Source: Entamoeba invadens IP1 (Eukaryota; Evosea; Mastigamoebida; Endamoebidae). Taken from it: a stretch of 40,930 nucleotides of DNA. The DNA is taken from assembly GCF_000330505.1 (NCBI RefSeq), contig NW_004443732.1:1-40930 (forward strand). The letters run 5' to 3'. This document shows, piece by piece, positions 10,717-21,369 of the stretch; the stretch's first letter is position 1; each line of letters begins with the position of its first letter. The notes under the pieces were generated by a model. The model was not told the origin of the DNA, did not search any database, and was given only the letters and a program-made list of their open reading frames with translations. The position numbers and the translations under genes were made by a program.

Positions 10717-10770
10717 AACTGTTTTTAAAAGTCTGTACTGGAACATCCCGAATTGCATTAATGATAGAAT
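10717..10770 (+). mobile_element. Solo end of a transposon related to the 5241-6245 element
   Basis: It begins AACTGTTTTTAAAAGTCTGT and continues GTACTGGAACATCCCGA. It matches the right end of the 5241-6245 element read inward (AACTGTTTTTCAAAAGTCGG, then GTACTGG..TGTCCCGA). A TA precedes it (10715-10716). No matching opposite end was found before or after the next element, so it is a truncated relic. It lies exactly at the 3' end of the Ras-like pseudogene. Confidence 0.6.
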
Positions 10771-10875
10771 GATATAATATTATTTGTAATTGATATAATT
10801 CATATTAATAATAAAAAATAAATACTATAATTTTTAAATTATATTCAATCAAAATATAATAAAAATCAATAGTTA

Positions 10876-11567
10876 GAGTGACTTTTCAAGGTGTGCAAGT
10901 TAGTTTAAAAATGTTCAAGTTAAGGTATAGTTCATTTATAATTTTTTTATTAAAAAAATAGAATCATTAATTTTTTGAAATTTTGAAAAAAAAGATTATT
11001 TTTAGTTAAATTATAAATTATAAATTTAAAGTTATTACTAAACTATACTTTAACTTGCACACTTTGTGACGTTGCAATTTTTAACTTTCACACTTCGTAT
11101 ACAATATATTAAGCGACAATTTCGGGAAAGCGACCCAATGGAAATTATGGAAGGACCAGTTCTGGACAACAGTGCACATCGATTTGTAACAATGAACTGC
11201 ACCTATTAAACAGACTATTTGTTATTGTATGCTATAAAATGGCACAGAGAAAAACATAATGTTTATCATACTTCTTCTTGTCGCTTTGAATTACGCTTAC
11301 ACAAGAGACATCGACATTTATTCACTTCTTGAAACAAAACAATTTTTTCGTTAAACACGTAGACAAACCATTACCCAATTTTTATAATTTAATTTGCTTT
11401 TTGTAGTTTATTAATTCAAGTATTAAAGGGTTGTATGTTTTTTGAAACAATTTTGAAACGAATAACATTTTCAATAAAATGTTTTTTAACTAAAATTTAG
11501 TCTTGCACGCCCTTTCCCTGTAAAAAAGACGAAAAATTTTAACTTGCACACCTTGGGGGAATCACTT
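10876..11567. mobile_element. 692 bp TIR element, TA-flanked, non-autonomous
   Basis: The left end GAGTGACTTTTCAAGGTGTG.. and the right end, read inward, AAGTGATTCCCCCAAGGTGT.. share a ~28 bp imperfect inverted repeat. It runs on through GTGTGCAAGTTA on both sides. TA flanks each end (10874-10875, 11568-11569). Inside, the ACTTGCACAC motif recurs near 11045-11060 and a TTCACACTTCG near 11090, so sub-terminal repeats are likely. No transposase frame was seen. It probably moved using a Tc1/mariner-type transposase supplied elsewhere. Confidence 0.65.
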
Positions 11568-11773
11568 TACATATATTTGTGTAATAAATTACACAATACT
11601 TGACAAATAAACATATTATTTCTAATAAAACAAAAAACAATAAATTAAGTATTATTAAATTTAACTCAAAATAAATAGTGTAATAATTTCAAAATGACCA
11701 ATTATATAACAATGTATTTGATTGACCATTTTGACAATAAAAGGTGTGTTTTAAATTTTAATAACATATTGAA

Positions 11774-14331
11774 ATGGTAAAAGAAAACAACCACAGTTCA
11801 GAAGATGACGAGGCTTTAAAAGAAGATGATAAAGCTGCCCTTAACTGTCAAAGACAACAAATGTTAGATGATGAAAGCTCAAATAAAAAAGATGATAATT
11901 CAGAAAACAATGAAAATTCACAAGAATTTACACCTGTTGTCATACCACCAGAAACAACAATTATTGAAAAAGGTGCTTACGAAAATCAAAGTTTTGAATC
12001 CATTAACATTCCAAGCACAGTTCAGTCTATTGGCTATATAGCATTTTCTGGTTGCATCAATTTAAAAAGTATTGTAATTCCAGACTCGGGGACTTCAATT
12101 GGCAAATATGCATTTAAAAAGTGTCCACTGACTTCGATAGTCGTTTCAAAAAACGTACATTCATTACCCGGTTTTGTATTTGAAAAGAATCGTTTAGTTT
12201 CTTATACAGTACCTGAAAATATTCAAAGTCTTGGTTCATATTCATTATACTCACATAATTTAACATCAATTGAGATGTCTGATAGTGTTACCGAACTTGA
12301 GAATAGTGCATTCAGTCGTATGAACCATCTGGTTCACATAAAACTGTCGAATCAAATAAAGGAACTCCCAAAAATTTATTTAACGAAGATGTAAGATTGA
12401 GAAGTATTGTAATTCCGACTAGTGTGACTAAAATCGGAAGGGAATGTTTTGAGTATTGTCCACTTGATGGAGAGAAAGTGTTTAGAATTCCTCCAAATGT
12501 AAAAGTAATTGAAGATGGTGCTTTTGTGAAATGCAACTTTGAAGAAGTTGTAATTGAAGGAGACATCACAGAAGTGGCAAGTTCAGTGTTCAATGACTGT
12601 AAATATCTTTCTAAAGTGACTCTACCAGACTCTGTTACAAAATTTGGAGATTATGCATTTGCTGGCTGTGCATTTGATAAAGTCTTTTTCCCAAAGAGTG
12701 TGAAAGAAATTAAACAGGGGGTATTTTCTAGAAATAATAATATCAAAGAGTTGGTTTGGGATGAAAGATTTGATTGTATTCCAAATAAATATGTCAGTGA
12801 ATGTCGTAACCTGTCTAAAATAGTGATACCAAATACTGTGACATCAATACAGGAATCTGCTTTTAATGCTTGTATATCACTTGTAACACTTGAAATACCA
12901 AATTCAGTGGTCAAAATTGGTGATAATGTATGTGATGGCTGTAAAGAGTTAAGAAGTGTCACATTGCTTGTTGGAATAACAAAAATTAATTTTGGATTAT
13001 TCTCAAATTGCCCGAAATTGAGTGAAGTTAAAAATATGGAGAAAGTAGTCAAAATAAAAAAGGATGGGTTTAAAGGAGCTCACAGAATGTTTAAAAATGG
13101 AATCCCAATTAACTTGACAGAAATAGGAGATTGGGCTTTTTCTGGGTGTGGAATAAAAGAGTTGATTGTACCAAAATTGGAACTAAACAACAAAGTATTT
13201 TCTAAAAACAATAATTTGACCAAAGTAGTTATTTCAGATGGTGTTGACAAACTCCCTGAGAAATGTTTTGCAGAATGTCCAAATCTGAAAGTTGTTGTTA
13301 TTCCAAATACAGTCGAGTCTATTGAGTCAGAATGTTTCTTTAATTGTATCAGTCTTGAAGAAATTTCCATTCCAAAGAGCGTCAAAAGTATTGGAAAAGA
13401 CTGCTTTGCTAATTGCAAGAACCTTAAAAAGGTAAACAAAGATGATTCACTCAATTGTAATGAAACTGTATTTGTGGGTTGTCCACTTTTATCGAGAAAT
13501 GGTGCGATCAAAAAGGACAATCAATCTATTGGTGCTGTTGCTCATATTCCCATTGAACCATCCGAAATTCAAGAATACGACTTTGAAAACAATGACATTA
13601 TAGAAGAAGTTATCATGGCAGACTCTATAAAAACTTTAGGATTCAGATGCTTTAAAAACTGCACCAGATTGTCCAAGGTAGTACTTTCTCAAAGTCTTGA
13701 AAAAACAAATGTAGAATGTTTTTCTGGGTGTGTTAGTCTCAAAGATATTGAATTACCAAAAAGTCTCACTGACATGCAAGAATCTGTTTTCAGTGGATGT
13801 GTAAGCCTTACTAAAATTGTTATTCCAAAAAAGATTAATAAACTTGATTATGGTACTTTTGAAAACTGTGACAAGTTGGAAATAGTACAGTTTTTAGGCG
13901 ATTTTAGAAATTTGGAAGATTGTGTATTTGCCAATTGCAAGAGTTTGAAAGAATTTGTATTTCCAGGAAATTTTTTCATGATTGGGAAAAGGTGTTTCCA
14001 AAATTGTGAAAAACTAGAAAAAATAATTTTTAACTACAATATATATCTTTATGACCATCTTCTATTCAGTGGATGTGTAAGTCTCAAAGAAATTGAAATT
14101 GATTTTATGTACGTGCCTTTCAGATGTTTTGATGGATGTGTCAACCTTGAGAAAGTCACTTTTGGAGATAAGGCTGAAATTATTTATAAGTGGTGTTTCA
14201 GAAATTGCAAATCGTTAAAAGAAATCACTTTGCCGAAGAACCTCTGTTATATCAACGAAAAAACGGTATTTGAGGGGTGCGATAATCTGAAGAAGATCAT
14301 TTACCCAGAAAACTACAAAAAGGATATTTAG
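11774..14331 (+). CDS. Large LRR_5 (BspA-like) protein, one frameshift (852 aa if corrected)
   Basis: Two frames (11774-12394 and 12397-14331) join into one LRR_5 protein if one base is missing at the A5 run near 12370. Read that way, ...ELPK continues NLFNEDVRLRSIVIP without losing the repeat register. The corrected length of 2,559 bases is exactly 853 codons. Residues 1-55 are acidic and Asn/Ser/Lys-rich with no signal peptide. The rest is ~30 LRR_5 units of ~23 residues, each with the C-x-x-L-x-x-I/V-x-I-P pattern and (F)xxC turns. The lack of a signal peptide suggests a cytosolic or unconventionally exported form, unlike the 7912 gene. The 3' 806 bases are duplicated in inverted orientation at 19493-20298. 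The single homopolymer break could be assembly error or a real lesion. Confidence 0.8.
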
Positions 14332-14401
14332 AATATCCAGATGCTTTTAAGACTTAAATGCTTTTAAAACAGTCTTCATTCAATTTGTTTTCTTTTTATA
14401 A
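13596..14401 (+). repeat. 806 bp inverted duplication, copy A (3' part of the LRR_5 gene)
   Basis: This block runs from CATTATAGAAGAAGTTATC to TCTTTTTATAA and covers the last ~245 codons plus 70 bases of 3' flank. It recurs as its reverse complement at 19493-20298. Both copies are 806 bases long and the encoded 238 residues are identical. Sequence outside both boundaries is unrelated. Confidence 0.9.
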
Positions 14402-15681
14402 TATAATAAATATAATCGAATCGACAATTCAAAAATATCAACTTTTTGAAAATTTTGAATAACACATGTTTTTTTGACTCTTATAAAATTCAATATATTA
14501 TTTGAATTTTTGTTTGATTTGTGTGTGTTAATGCACAAAACAAAATTTAATAAACAAAATACCTCTTTTACAAAACTTTAATATACATTTTAAACAACTT
14601 GATTTTGTTCAATGAAGTCTCGTGACATTTTTTAAAATAAACAGTCTTTTTTTCCCAATGTTTAGAATTTTAGAGTAAATAAATTAATAAATTCAATTTT
14701 ACTTTATTAAAACAGTGAGTGGACACTTATTTAAATTCAATAATTACAAACACCACTTTTTGCCACATTTTAGAAAATCAAAGATAGATTTTTTAATGTT
14801 CAGCTTCATATTAAAAATAGAAAAGTTTGGTTGAGTTAAGATGCAAAGTCATTCTTTAAACCGTTCAACTTTGACGTGTCAGTGCAACTTTGTATAAAGC
14901 ATAATTATAATAAAAAAGTATATGTGTTTATAAAACAAAAAAAGAAAACACAAACATTTTTTTAAAACTATTACTCAAATTAAAATACTATAACTAAATT
15001 AAAACCAAAGTTGCACAATTCTTTTCAATTTGTTTTTTGGGTTGCACCATTTAATAATTTCATGTTTACCGAAATTTTGCAGGGAAAAAGTCTTTGAATC
15101 ACACGAATTGGGTTGTCTTATTATTTTCGTTTTATTCACGTAATTCTTAATATATGCGCTATCCACAATCGATATACAACACTGTTTTATTCGCTCTGTA
15201 TGACAATTGGAATTCTGGGATTTTAATGTTTTTATTAGAACAATCAGTTGAACCTATCATTTAACAATCGAGTTATATTTAATGTCGTTTTATAAACCAA
15301 TTAATCTTTTTGTTATTGTTTAAAAATAGAGTTTCACCTTTGTTTTGAGTGAAAAACAAAGACAAAACAAAGTTGCACACTTATTAGGAATGACTTTATT
15401 TTCATTTTTTTGTATTTTTATACATTAGTTCGAATTCAATTCCCATTTTTTGTACAAAAATACAGCCCTTTTTTGATTAGATAACGTTTTGAACGAATAA
15501 TTTGTTAGACCGACTCTAAAAATAATAATATTGGGTTAATGATTGTAATTGTCTGTGATATAGTTATCTCATTTCTATACATATGTAACAGGTTTTTCTT
15601 TTTGATTTACAACAATAATAATAAATAAATAATGATAAATATCTTTATTTTGATACAAACAATTGATGAAGCACAAAAAAA
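14332..15681. other. AT-rich intergenic region with an eroded TIR element
   Basis: It is the 3' flank of the LRR_5 gene on the plus strand and of the beta-helix gene on the minus strand. No coding frame is supported. An eroded TIR element probably occupies ~14844-15396 (listed separately). Confidence 0.4.
14844..15396. mobile_element. Eroded ~550 bp TIR element related in layout to 10876-11567
   Basis: The left end reads AAAGTCATTCTTTAAACC... and then GTGCAACTTTG. The right end, read inward, reads AAAGTCATTCCTAATAAGTG then TGCAACTTTG. The terminal 10 bases and the inner GTGCAACTTTG block match in order, with an indel between. A TA is visible at the right (15397-15398) but not at the left. 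An extra AAAGTTGCAC sits near 15005. The end plan (AAGTsATTC ... GTGCAA) resembles the 10876 element. Confidence 0.45.
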
Positions 15682-18086
15682 TTAAATTACCAAAAGTGCC
15701 AATAAAAAGATTTCAATAATTTGGATAATTTTTGTTGCACTTTTTGGTATTATTTGTATTCCAATTTCTTCAAATGGAATTTGCTTCCAACACTCCATAT
15801 TCAGAACAGGTGAGTCATCTTTCAATCTCAAATCTCCGTTGTCGGCATCAACAAACAACGGATCGACACTTGAATTGTATTTATTTTTGTTATAAACTTT
15901 GTAATTTGATGTAACTGAAGCATCCACATAATAATCCCACTTTTTTGATTGATAAGGAACATTGCAATCAACAACACAATTTTCAGGGTAAAGCCAGTGT
16001 TTTTCGTTCACAATTTGGTCGTTACTATTTGGTATTTCATACAGCTCAGGGTACTTACTTTTCCAAGGCTCTTCAAGTCTATTAACACCCTCCAAATTAC
16101 ATCTTTCAAGCAAATTTCCTTCTGCATATGGTAAAGTAGAGTACATCCAAGTCGACCCACGAGAGTCTCCACTATAAGCAAAATCGCAGTCGTACATAAT
16201 GTTATTAGTTATGTTATTATCTCTTCCTCCTCCATGTTGGACACCAATACCTCGTATTGTTTTCATGACGTTACCAAATACAGTTTCTCCAGATAACATA
16301 TCGTCGAGGTAAATACCTTGGACACACGAACTGTTATCCCATCCAATAACATTTGATATGTAATTGTATTTAATAACATTCCCACGCCAATCCCATCGCC
16401 TTCCTGAGTATATTGCACCAGCATCATTCATAAAGAAACAAACGTTTTGGATTTTATTATAACTTATCTCATGCTCATTGCCACTGAATGTTATTGCTTG
16501 ACATGGACTGTTCTCGATAAAATTGTGTGTGGCAATATTACCAACTCCCTCTAAAATAATTGCTGGAGTGTACGTGTAATGATTTTGTGAAAATTCAGAA
16601 AAGTAGTTTTGACTCACTGAACAACTTCCATTCAGTAAATTGACTCGGTCTCCACATGTCATTACAACACCTTTGGTTCCAACATCAACAACTTTGTTCT
16701 GAACAAAATTAGACATATTACCAGTAATTAGAGCTCCAGCTTTCCCTGTATGGTAGAACGAACACTCTTTGATTGTTATTTGGTCGCCAATAATAGTTAT
16801 AAAGTTATCTGGGTTATATTTAAAGTCCAAATTTTCTATTTTTATATTGTTAACGTGGTCGATATTTAACACCACACTTGTTGAATGCGTGATCCAAATC
16901 TCTTTTGGTGTTTTATGGAAAATGGCATAAACCTTTCGCTCATCTCTGTCGATATAGTATTCCCCTTCTTCATCCAGTTCTTCAATCAAATTATATACAA
17001 AAAAGTACGTCTGATTTCCAATTCCATAACTTGCTGGCCACTCTAAATTTATTACTCGTTTTGTTTTGTCAATTGAAGCAATCGGAAGTGAATTGTCCGC
17101 CCACTGAAACATGAAAAAGCCCTTTGCCCACATCCCTTTTACACCTTCCCAATTATCTATACGGTCGTCGTTATATCCAAACACTTTGTTATTAACGTCA
17201 TTCGATGCGGAATATGCATTATACATAAATCCTCTATAAATAGTCTTTTCAGCGGGTAAATAAACTTTCCCAGACGCTCCTGAATTATCAAGTGGTGTCA
17301 AATTACCAGAAAAAATTGATCTTTTTGCGTTCCAAGAAGCTCCATCAGAAGCAGTTGGTACTTTACAGTTATTTAATGAAGAGAGATAAAATGTTCCATT
17401 ATTATTATAAATAAAGTAATCTTTGTTTTCAACTGGCATAGTTTTTTTATAAACAGTTTTGTCATTACAAACAAAGTCTGTTGGTCTGTAATACCCAGAT
17501 ACGTCTGGGAATATGAAAGTTTTCTGAGATAAATTGTGTCGACTTTGGTCTCTTTTGGAATGTATTCTTTGTTGGGGTATCGTGCCACTGTCATTCTTTG
17601 ATTATCAACAAAAAGTTCACTTGTTTTAGCTTCGTACATTGGAAGTAAGTTTACATAATTGTTTAAAGAATCGAGTTCGCATACTTTAACATTTGGTCTA
17701 CTAATTTGTGGAATTTTAGTAAAAGATTTTGAGTCTTTTGTTTCATCCAATTTACGAAAACAATTAATGGGTATTTGTGTACCTCCAACAAAGGTCGCAC
17801 GTTTGTTGGGGTAAACACTAGAAATAGTAATTGGAACGTTTTTTGAATTGTTTAAAAATGTGGAATTAATTGTAATTGATTCATTAATAATTGGGTAAAT
17901 ACCAGGAAATATTTTGAAATTAATACCATCTGAAGGCAGTTCTTTATCAGAAAATGACATTATTGCAGCTTGGAGAGTTTGAAATACTTGGTTGACATTA
18001 ACATTCTTTTCGGTATCATGTCCATTAATGGAAATATAAACGTCATATGATAGAGTGATGGCAATAAACAAACAAAGGATCAACAT
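15682..18086 (-). CDS. Secreted right-handed parallel beta-helix protein, one frameshift (801 aa if corrected)
   Basis: The N-terminal frame (start 18086) has a signal peptide (MLILCLFIAITLSYDV), followed by YISINGHDTEKN and QTLQAAI. That is the usual opening of bacterial-type right-handed beta-helix enzymes. One missing base near 17531 (minus strand ACAATTT) shifts the frame. Correcting it gives SQKTFIFPDVSGYYRPTDFV and then the long C-terminal frame, 2,406 bases or 802 codons. The helix region (~420-640) has turns such as GIYLDDMLSGETVFGN, GVQHGGGRDNNITNNIMYD and a late DPLFVDADNGDLRLKDDSPV, a motif common at the end of such proteins (GH141/pectate-lyase-like superfamily). A hydrophobic tail (IIQIIEIFLLALLVI) suggests GPI anchoring. 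A polysaccharide substrate and a bacterial origin by transfer are inference. The break may be an assembly error. Confidence 0.75.
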
Positions 18087-19492
18087 AATTTTAAGATTTT
18101 TATTGAAAAATTTTTATTGAGAAAAACCACGTTTTCGATTTTTCAAACGAATTTTTTGAGAATTTTTTGTAGTTTTATATATGGGAAAGAAGATTTTTTT
18201 TAATTAATTTTTGTAATTAATTACAAAGTTGATTTTTTGTTTGAATTATTTGAAATTTTACTTTTCTGTAATTAATCTTTTTCGTTAAAGTAAATATAAT
18301 ATCACATTTTTAATATTAATCAAATTTTAGGTGTTGAAAAGTTATTAAAAACTATTTGAAGATTTCTGTACATTTTAGACTTGATGAATATAAACAATAT
18401 TTTAACTGTATATATTTCATAATTTTAATTTACTTTTTCATATTTTTAACAAATAAGTAACGACTTAATTATCTAATTAACGAAGATGAATAACTATGTT
18501 TATTAATAAATATTGAATTCTAATTAATGTAACACTTGATGGTTTTGTTACACTTATCAGATTCTTACAATTATACCAACAAAAATCACCAATTGATTTC
18601 ATATTTGAAGGTATTCTAAAAAATTGAGACTACCACATGCATAGAATCATTTTTTACTAAATGAAATGACACTTGCTGATTTTGTAACACAATAAAATAA
18701 TTACATCCATTAAACAATTTTAGCCAATTAATTTGACATTTAATAGGATCGTAATACTGATATAACTTATACACTATTTGAAACCACCACGACTAATTGA
18801 TCTAACGCTCAATGGTTTGTTATTACCATTTTTTTATCATTTTGAATGTTAGTGATATTTTTAAATTTGATGTTGCAATTTTTGTTTTTATCGAAAGTTT
18901 CAAAATCAACACTGAACCACACAATTTAATGAAAGAACTCTATCTTTATAACAGCTCCATTTCACAATCTTTGTTTTTTATGTTTATCGGAAATCCATTG
19001 CCAATTTTTCATCCCTTTTAGTCTGCAAGTGAAGTGTCTTGATGTCTCGAAAATATTTAAGTGTTTTGAAATTTAAAGGAATTAGATTTAAGTGGAACTT
19101 CTTTATATTACCACCAATTTTCTTTGCATACAAACTCCAAATTTATAAAGTTTCTAATGTCGTCGAAGTATTTTGAAATTATCATGATTTGATAACCAGA
19201 AAGTCCACATTTTGAAATTCATGTTTTTAATAAATCCAAAGTTATGAATTTAAGTTTAATAAATATTTAATTGGTTCTTTTAATATAATGGTTTTATCAG
19301 TAAAACCAATTTAAAAGTACCTTATTTGTTATTTGGATAAAAAATCAACAATTAATTTATAAATATAAAAACATTAGAAAACTGTCCCATAATGTTATTA
19401 AAATATTGAACAAACAAAAAAAAACCGGAATAAAAATTATATAATTTCACAAAACAAATGAGTGAAAAAACGAATTTAAATAAATATAAATT
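18087..19492. other. AT-rich intergenic region with diverged tandem repeats
   Basis: The first ~100 bases are the 5' flank of the beta-helix gene. On the minus strand a TATATAAAACTAC lies about 90 bases before its ATG. Tandem repeats follow at 18531-18940 (listed separately). The 69-codon plus frame at 18812-19021 lies over the repeats and shows no family features, so I do not call it a gene. Confidence 0.4.
18531..18940 (+). repeat. Three diverged tandem units, period ~137 bp
   Basis: Anchors AACACTTGATGGTTTTGTTA (18531), GACACTTGCTGATTTTGTAA (18668) and AACGCTCAATGGTTTGTTAT (18804) recur every 136-137 bases. Units 1 and 2 also share CCAATT(G/A)ATTT(C/G)A(T/C)ATTT further in. Coding periodicity is not obvious, although 137 is not a multiple of three and drift would hide it. 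Confidence 0.45.
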
Positions 19493-20298
19493 TTATAAAA
19501 AGAAAACAAATTGAATGAAGACTGTTTTAAAAGCATTTAAGTCTTAAAAGCATCTGGATATTCTAAATATCCTTTTTGTAGTTTTCTGGGTAAATGATCT
19601 TCTTCAGATTATCGCACCCCTCAAATACCGTTTTTTCGTTGATATAACAGAGGTTCTTCGGCAAAGTGATTTCTTTTAACGATTTGCAATTTCTGAAACA
19701 CCACTTATAAATAATTTCAGCCTTATCTCCAAAAGTGACTTTCTCAAGGTTGACACATCCATCAAAACATCTGAAAGGCACGTACATAAAATCAATTTCA
19801 ATTTCTTTGAGACTTACACATCCACTGAATAGAAGATGGTCATAAAGATATATATTGTAGTTAAAAATTATTTTTTCTAGTTTTTCACAATTTTGGAAAC
19901 ACCTTTTCCCAATCATGAAAAAATTTCCTGGAAATACAAATTCTTTCAAACTCTTGCAATTGGCAAATACACAATCTTCCAAATTTCTAAAATCGCCTAA
20001 AAACTGTACTATTTCCAACTTGTCACAGTTTTCAAAAGTACCATAATCAAGTTTATTAATCTTTTTTGGAATAACAATTTTAGTAAGGCTTACACATCCA
20101 CTGAAAACAGATTCTTGCATGTCAGTGAGACTTTTTGGTAATTCAATATCTTTGAGACTAACACACCCAGAAAAACATTCTACATTTGTTTTTTCAAGAC
20201 TTTGAGAAAGTACTACCTTGGACAATCTGGTGCAGTTTTTAAAGCATCTGAATCCTAAAGTTTTTATAGAGTCTGCCATGATAACTTCTTCTATAATG
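19493..20298 (-). repeat. 806 bp inverted duplication, copy B
   Basis: This is the reverse-complement copy of 13596-14401, with the same length and no indel. On this strand the upstream side continues into CCTGCCCGGC-like GC-rich sequence (GGTGGACGGGCCG on plus) that copy A lacks. The other side diverges right after TTATAAAAAGA. Confidence 0.9.
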
Positions 20299-20371
20299 GT
20301 GGACGGGCCGAATAATGTTGAATTAAATAATTTGCACTCGAATAATGATGTATTGAATGTGTTTCAACAAT
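19563..20371 (-). pseudogene. 5'-truncated copy of the LRR_5 gene
   Basis: From Met at 20279 to the stop, the 238 residues are identical to the C-terminus of the 11774-14331 protein. The frame stays open upstream for about 30 codons (reading NTFNTSLFECKLFNSTLFGPST before IIEEV). It then reaches a TGA with no ATG in frame, so the copy lacks a proper start and N-terminal half. The LRR_5 units (FSGCVSLKDIELPKSL and similar) are intact. It could be transcribed from the internal Met, but I see no TATA-like element well placed for that. It is most likely a gene fragment made by the inverted duplication. Confidence 0.7.
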
Positions 20372-20593
20372 AGTTCAAAAGCAAATCAACGAAAAATCAA
20401 TTCAATTATTTTCATACAATGTTTTATTTTTAGTTTCTAAAACTTTATAAAATCACTCTAAATCGGTTTAAACAGAAAAGTACAGTAAGTTCCCTTCATA
20501 AATTATTAATAACACATTCGAAACAATATAACTTTTATTGAAAGATCGAAATGGGGTTATTTTTGTATTTATCAACAAATGATAAACCAAATA

Positions 20594-20802
20594 GAGTTAG
20601 TCAAAAACGTTGTCCTGGGATTTTTGGTCAATGAAAATTGGAAAATATCGGGATCATGTTGAAAATATAAAAAAAATCGTCGTTTCAGTTTTTTACCGTT
20701 TTTTTTTATTTTTACCTGATTCCCGTGATTTTAAACAAATGTTTGTGTATAAATTGAAAAAACCAACTTTGGCAATTGGGACAACGTTTTACAACAAACT
20801 CT
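20594..20802. mobile_element. 209 bp MITE, TA-flanked
   Basis: The left end GAGTTAGTCAAAAACGTTGT and the right end, read inward, AGAGTTTGTTGTAAAACGTT share GAGTT(A/T)GT..AAAACGTTGTCC, then both run on through a CC(T/C)..TTT region. TA lies before the left end (20592-20593) and, one base out, after the right (20803-20804). A degenerate relative in the opposite orientation lies at 3606-3850. The 87-codon frame across it is incidental. Confidence 0.6.
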
Positions 20803-21264
20803 TATTAGTATGTTGTAACAATAATTTGCTCATTACTCATCAAACTGTATTTCATATCATTAAAAAAAATTAAAAAACAATACTTTATAACAATCTTAAA
20901 TAAATTAAATATTTGAAGGAAATTTAATGGTATTATTTATGATAAAAATAAAATATATTCAACTTAAAAGTTAAATATAACTTATACTTTTGATTATATG
21001 GTAAAAAAACAATATAAAAGGCACTTTTTTAACAAGTTGTATTTATTTTTTGTATTTATTTTTACACAGATACAAATATGGTATATAATAAATAATATAA
21101 ATAAAATAAAATTTATTGGATTTTAATAAATTGACTATTAATAATAATTTAACAGTTGAAAAGCGTGTGATGTTTTAAAATTTATTTTATTATTTTGAAA
21201 AATTAATTAATTATAAAAATAAGATTTTACAAATATTATTGTGTTATAGTAATCCAATAAATAT
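20803..21264. other. AT-rich intergenic region
   Basis: There is no coding region, RNA gene or repeat that I can support. The A/T content is extremely high, with runs such as AATAAATAATATAAATAAAATAAAAT. Confidence 0.4.
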
Positions 21265-21369
21265 TTAATTACTTCTTTTAACTTCTTTCTTTCTTTTAGA
21301 ACTCTTTTTCTTTCTTTTCCCATCACCCGGTATGTGTCTTTTTGAAGGTGGTATATGATTGGGTGACAG
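21265..21369 (-). pseudogene. C-terminal tail fragment of an interrupted gene
   Basis: Abutting the left end of the MULE, the minus strand is open for 34 codons to a TAA at 21265. The text is LSPNHIPPSKRHIPGDGKRK then KKSSKRKKEVKRSN. This basic tail shares GDGKRKKKS with the tail of the MULE's own transposase (FVGDGKRKKKSTTKNKKAKR) but is not the same sequence. On the other side of the MULE a 231-residue minus frame is cut off at the matching border (24586). The simplest reading is one gene split by the insertion, although no duplicated target site is visible. Confidence 0.4.

Noticed and set aside
12365..12400. Intron as the explanation for the LRR_5 frame break
   Set aside because: No GTTTGT-like 5' site or AG pair spans the break; a single missing A restores the repeat exactly.
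12312..13520. Minus-strand ORFs of 93-146 codons under the LRR_5 gene
   Set aside because: They are shadows of the repetitive plus-strand coding sequence; their periodic text mirrors the LRR repeats.
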